From the NCBI GenBank assembly GCA_023428655.1, contig JAEYXC010000281.1, positions 1 to 9,118 of the forward strand: DNA of 9,118 nucleotides, given 5' to 3'. Position numbers and translations under genes: made by a program. Each line of letters begins with the position of its first letter. Positions within the stretch are counted from its first letter, which is position 1. The stretch comes from Bacillota bacterium. GTDB lineage: Bacteria > Bacillota > Clostridia > Lachnospirales > Lachnospiraceae. This document shows positions 6,687 to 9,118 of the stretch, piece by piece. The notes under the pieces are model-generated. The model had not been told where the DNA came from. It was given only the letters and a program-made list of their open reading frames with translations, and did not search any database.

Positions 6687-7169
6687 AAGGAACAAACCAA
6701 AAAACGTTTAAAAAGAGCCCTTGGGCTTTTGTTTTATTTATATATTATCCTGTTGTCTTATTTTTTGTTCTTTAGTGAGCATTATGGAAGGGATTATGTG
6801 ATGGAAGGGTATCGTTATAATCTGAAGCTATTTAAGGAGATTGAGCGATTTATCCAGTACCGTGAGCAGCTGGGCTTTGAGACCTTTGTCGTAAATATCC
6901 TCGGTAATATATTGGCCTTTGCACCCTTCGGATTTTTATTGCCACTCATTCATAAGAGATATCGAAGCTTTTTCAAGATTTTAATATTAAGTATTCTCTT
7001 CAGTCTGACGGTAGAGGCGATACAATTATATCTGAAGGTTGGCATCTTTGATGTGGATGATATTTTTTTAAATACTGTGGGCGGGTTGTTGGGCTATATT
7101 ATTTTTTCTGTTTGCCATGCTTTCTATCAACGAGTTGGCTATAAGCAAAGGGTTAAGAGGGGGAATTAG
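6684..7169 (+). CDS. VanZ-like family membrane protein
   Basis: A 161-residue integral membrane protein of the VanZ-like family, named after the teicoplanin-resistance accessory protein VanZ; most members are ordinary chromosomal envelope proteins of unknown biochemical role, and nothing here indicates glycopeptide resistance (no vanHAX-type genes in view). Four helices are predicted: 12-30, 68-89, 96-117 and 128-147. Family landmarks are visible: NILGNILAFAPFGFLLP (71-87), the E111-x-x-Q114 pair in the third helix, and GIFDVDDIFLNTVGGLLGY (120-138), with acidic residues D123, D125 and D126 followed by N130. The N-terminus is strongly basic, consistent with an inside orientation. It begins with TTG. 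The next gene starts 2 bp after its stop, so they are translated from one transcript. Confidence 0.9.
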   Translation: MKEQTKKRLKRALGLLFYLYIILLSYFLFFSEHYGRDYVMEGYRYNLKLFKEIERFIQYREQLGFETFVVNILGNILAFAPFGFLLPLIHKRYRSFFKILILSILFSLTVEAIQLYLKVGIFDVDDIFLNTVGGLLGYIIFSVCHAFYQRVGYKQRVKRGN

Positions 7170-7171
7170 GA

Positions 7172-7501
7172 ATGCGTATCAGACGAAAGAAGGAAATGAT
7201 CCATTTCTCAGGCAGAAGACATACCAAGCTTGGGATTTGCTCCATGATAATTGGGATAGTATCAATAATCGGACTGGCGATTGCAAGTATTTTCTCGGGC
7301 CTCTCCCGCGGTCAGGGTGGCTTTGTGCTCGGTATTGTGGGGTTAGGTCTTTTTGCCTTGTCCGTCTTTGGCTTTGTCCTATCCTATAAAGCCTTTAAAA
7401 AGAAGGATATTTTTTACCGCTTTCCTATTATCGGAGCGGTATTGAATGGAATCATGACTATTTTACTACTGGTAATCTATATTATTGGAATCGGTGGATG
7501 A
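7172..7501 (+). CDS. Small three-helix membrane protein (DUF6142-like)
   Basis: A 109-residue hydrophobic protein with three predicted membrane helices (about 20-42, 49-72 and 84-106) rich in Gly, Ile and Leu, and short basic loops (KAFKKK at 73-78). The start of the mature-looking sequence, FSGRRHTKLGI, resembles small uncharacterised Lachnospiraceae membrane proteins that I recall as DUF6142; this assignment is from memory. No catalytic motif is seen. AGAGGGGG (7156-7163) lies 8 nt before the ATG at 7172. A second in-frame ATG at 7196 (Met9) follows AGAAGG closely and could be used instead. It sits between the VanZ-like gene (2 bp upstream) and the M29 peptidase gene (28 bp downstream), so all three likely form one operon. 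Confidence 0.8.
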   Translation: MRIRRKKEMIHFSGRRHTKLGICSMIIGIVSIIGLAIASIFSGLSRGQGGFVLGIVGLGLFALSVFGFVLSYKAFKKKDIFYRFPIIGAVLNGIMTILLLVIYIIGIGG

Positions 7502-7529
7502 ATGAGATTAGAAACGGAGGATGTTGAAA

Positions 7530-9118
7530 ATGAAATATAATGAATTATTTAGAGAAGAAAATGAAGCAATCAGAGAAAGATATGATCTGGCAATGGAGCG
7601 GATTGCATTGATGGAGCAGGAGGACAGTGTCAGAGAGCCTTATCGAGCTTTTTTTCGTAAGACCGCTGCCCTTGTGCGAATGGTGAAACGAGTGGCGGAA
7701 TTGGCCCTGGAGGACCGGTTAACAGAGCTTTCCCATAAGGAGCAGGAGGGACTCAACCGTGCCTTGTATGAAGATATTATCGGTGAAAATTATTATTATA
7801 GTTATGCGAACCCCTCCTTTGCGGCAGAGAAGCTCGGCTTGAAATTTGGTAAGCTCTTATCCTATCTTATGACAGAGCTGCGCAGTATTATTATCTATGC
7901 ATATGAGTGCAGATTATATCTGATTACCATATTTTTAGAGCTGTTGATTGAGGTATACAATTATTTCGAGGCGGAGGATGATTATACTTATAAGGATGTA
8001 AAGCGTGCCATTCATGATTTCATGAGTGATTACTGCGAGGTATTGGTTGAAAATCGTGTCCGTGAGCTGGTGGATCCGGAGCTGTCCTTTGCAAGAGATA
8101 TCATAATGGATTCTGATCTGACGGATCTGAAGTATCTCTATCAATACGGCGAATATATCACGGAAAATGAGCTTAAGACAGCTCAATTTTTGAATTCGCT
8201 GCCCGAGGAGCAGCTGCAAGCGATGGCTGATACATATACGGAGGGCTATCGTCTTGGTTTTATTGCGAATCGTCTGGACTTAAGCAAAAAGCGATATGTT
8301 AATATTCGTTACCAGATTGGCTATGAGAGAATGGTACGATATGCAATTCATAATTTTGAGAAAATGGGATTGGAGCCAACCATTTATCGGGCTGCTTATA
8401 ATGCAGTCAATAAGCTGCAGCATCTGAAAATCGGTTATCATGCAACCAGTCCCAATAAGCAGTATGATTATGACCATCGCTTTGATATCGGTCTGTTCTA
8501 TGATAAGGCATTTAAGGAGAGAAAGCTGGAAAGTCTTAAGCTGGCTTTTGAGAAATATAAGGAGAAGGCAGCTCTTTACGCAGGGCCTGCAGTGATTGAG
8601 GTATTCGGAGAGGAGCTTTTTGCTCCCCAGGATAAGGAAGAGGTTATAAAGCTGGATAAGCGTCAGCAGAAGCTTTATGTGGATTACAACAAGGAAGAGA
8701 GCTTCGTTCGTAATGAGTATCTTAAGCTGAACGAAATTTCTTTTACCATTATATCCTACCCTGTGCCGGAGATCGGCGAGAATTTCAATGAAATATTTGC
8801 CGAGACGGTCAAGGTAAATACGCTGGAAAGCGACCGCTATCGTGATATTCAGCAGCATATTATTGATGCGCTGGATCAAGGAGAATATGTTCATATTTTA
8901 GGGGAGGGACAAAATCATACCGACCTGATGGTAAAGCTTTATGAATTAAAGGATAGCTCCAAAGAGACGATTTTCGAAAACTGTGTTGCAGATGTGAATA
9001 TTCCGGTTGGAGAGGTCTTTACCTCACCGGTACTGACCGGAACGAATGGAGTTCTCCATGTTCCGAAAATCTATCTCAGAGATCTGGAATACAATGATCT
9101 GGAATTAACCTTCCGGGA
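7530..9118 (+). CDS. M29-family metallo-aminopeptidase with long N-terminal extension (3' partial)
   Basis: An open frame of 529 codons that runs off the right edge without a stop. The C-terminal part matches M29 (PepS/AmpS/AmpT-type) aminopeptidases, which use two metal ions to remove N-terminal residues from peptides: AGPAVIEVFGE (351-361), GEGQNHTDL (458-466), and DVNIPVGEVFTSP, where E495 corresponds to the first metal-ligand glutamate, then GTNGVLH (504-510). The remaining glutamate, histidine, tyrosine and aspartate ligands would lie beyond the window. In ordinary M29 enzymes the first ligand is near residue 250, so this protein has about 245 extra N-terminal residues, mostly charged and probably helical, that I do not recognise. 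The start is ATG 7530, 9 nt after ACGGAGG (7514-7520); the in-frame ATG 7521 touches the Shine-Dalgarno and is unlikely. It is cytoplasmic, as no signal peptide is seen. Confidence 0.88.
   Translation, partial: MKYNELFREENEAIRERYDLAMERIALMEQEDSVREPYRAFFRKTAALVRMVKRVAELALEDRLTELSHKEQEGLNRALYEDIIGENYYYSYANPSFAAEKLGLKFGKLLSYLMTELRSIIIYAYECRLYLITIFLELLIEVYNYFEAEDDYTYKDVKRAIHDFMSDYCEVLVENRVRELVDPELSFARDIIMDSDLTDLKYLYQYGEYITENELKTAQFLNSLPEEQLQAMADTYTEGYRLGFIANRLDLSKKRYVNIRYQIGYERMVRYAIHNFEKMGLEPTIYRAAYNAVNKLQHLKIGYHATSPNKQYDYDHRFDIGLFYDKAFKERKLESLKLAFEKYKEKAALYAGPAVIEVFGEELFAPQDKEEVIKLDKRQQKLYVDYNKEESFVRNEYLKLNEISFTIISYPVPEIGENFNEIFAETVKVNTLESDRYRDIQQHIIDALDQGEYVHILGEGQNHTDLMVKLYELKDSSKETIFENCVADVNIPVGEVFTSPVLTGTNGVLHVPKIYLRDLEYNDLELTFR

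Noticed and set aside
6684..7169. VanZ-like gene as a glycopeptide resistance determinant
   Set aside because: VanZ-like proteins are common chromosomal membrane proteins, and no van ligase, dehydrogenase or dipeptidase gene accompanies it.
7117..7389. Plus-strand frame overlapping the VanZ-like and small membrane protein genes
   Set aside because: A shifted-frame shadow spanning the junction of two well-supported genes.
7935..8894. Two long minus-strand open frames (7935-8219 and 8280-8894)
   Set aside because: They are antisense to the M29 aminopeptidase frame, which has clear family motifs and a good ribosome binding site. Their translations are low-complexity Leu/Ile-rich shadows without ribosome binding sites.
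1..9118. CRISPR array, insertion sequence, phage or toxin-antitoxin system
   Set aside because: No direct repeat array, transposase or integrase motifs, terminal repeats, or paired small toxin/antitoxin genes are visible on either strand.

Overview
The window is low-GC DNA with Firmicute-style signals: strong AGGAGG-type ribosome binding sites, sigma-A promoters close to TTGACA/TATAAT, hairpin terminators with T-tracts, and one TTG start. The gene content (diacylglycerol-type glycosyltransferase, secreted Big2/SbsA-like Ig protein, bacteriohemerythrin, ferredoxin-type [FeFe] hydrogenase, VanZ-like protein, large M29 aminopeptidase) points to an anaerobic Clostridia member, most likely a Lachnospiraceae. 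That assignment is inferred from gene families and style, not from a database match.

Layout. (1) 1-1717: the 3' part of a GT4 lipid glycosyltransferase, cut by the left edge, followed 34 bp later by a GNAT acetyltransferase on the same strand. (2) 1778-4439: a clear sigma-A promoter drives an 850-residue secreted protein with two N-terminal Big2-like domains and six divergent Ig-like modules spaced about 100-114 residues apart. (3) 4440-5063: a short intergenic region in which a near-consensus promoter is followed within about 20 nt by a perfect 13-bp terminator hairpin, upstream of a bacteriohemerythrin with all seven diiron ligands. The hemerythrin gene ends in a long hairpin terminator. 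(4) 5100-6344, minus strand and convergent with the hemerythrin: a 414-residue [FeFe] hydrogenase with a variant H-cluster signature and an unusual N-terminal ferredoxin motif. (5) 6345-6683: a 339-bp divergent intergenic region holding two adjacent hairpins and a plausible plus-strand promoter. (6) 6684-9118: a tight plus-strand cluster of a VanZ-like membrane protein (TTG start), a small three-helix membrane protein and an M29 aminopeptidase that runs off the right edge. The M29 gene carries about 245 extra N-terminal residues relative to ordinary M29 enzymes.

Functionally this looks like a chromosomal patchwork of envelope genes (glycolipid synthesis, secreted Ig protein, VanZ-like and small membrane proteins) and anaerobe redox genes (hemerythrin, hydrogenase). 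I see no mobile element, CRISPR array, tRNA or rRNA. The points most worth a second look are the promoter-terminator leader before the hemerythrin, the variant stand-alone hydrogenase, the paired hairpins at 6472-6528, the periodic Ig protein and the extended M29 enzyme. None of them alone proves a new system.
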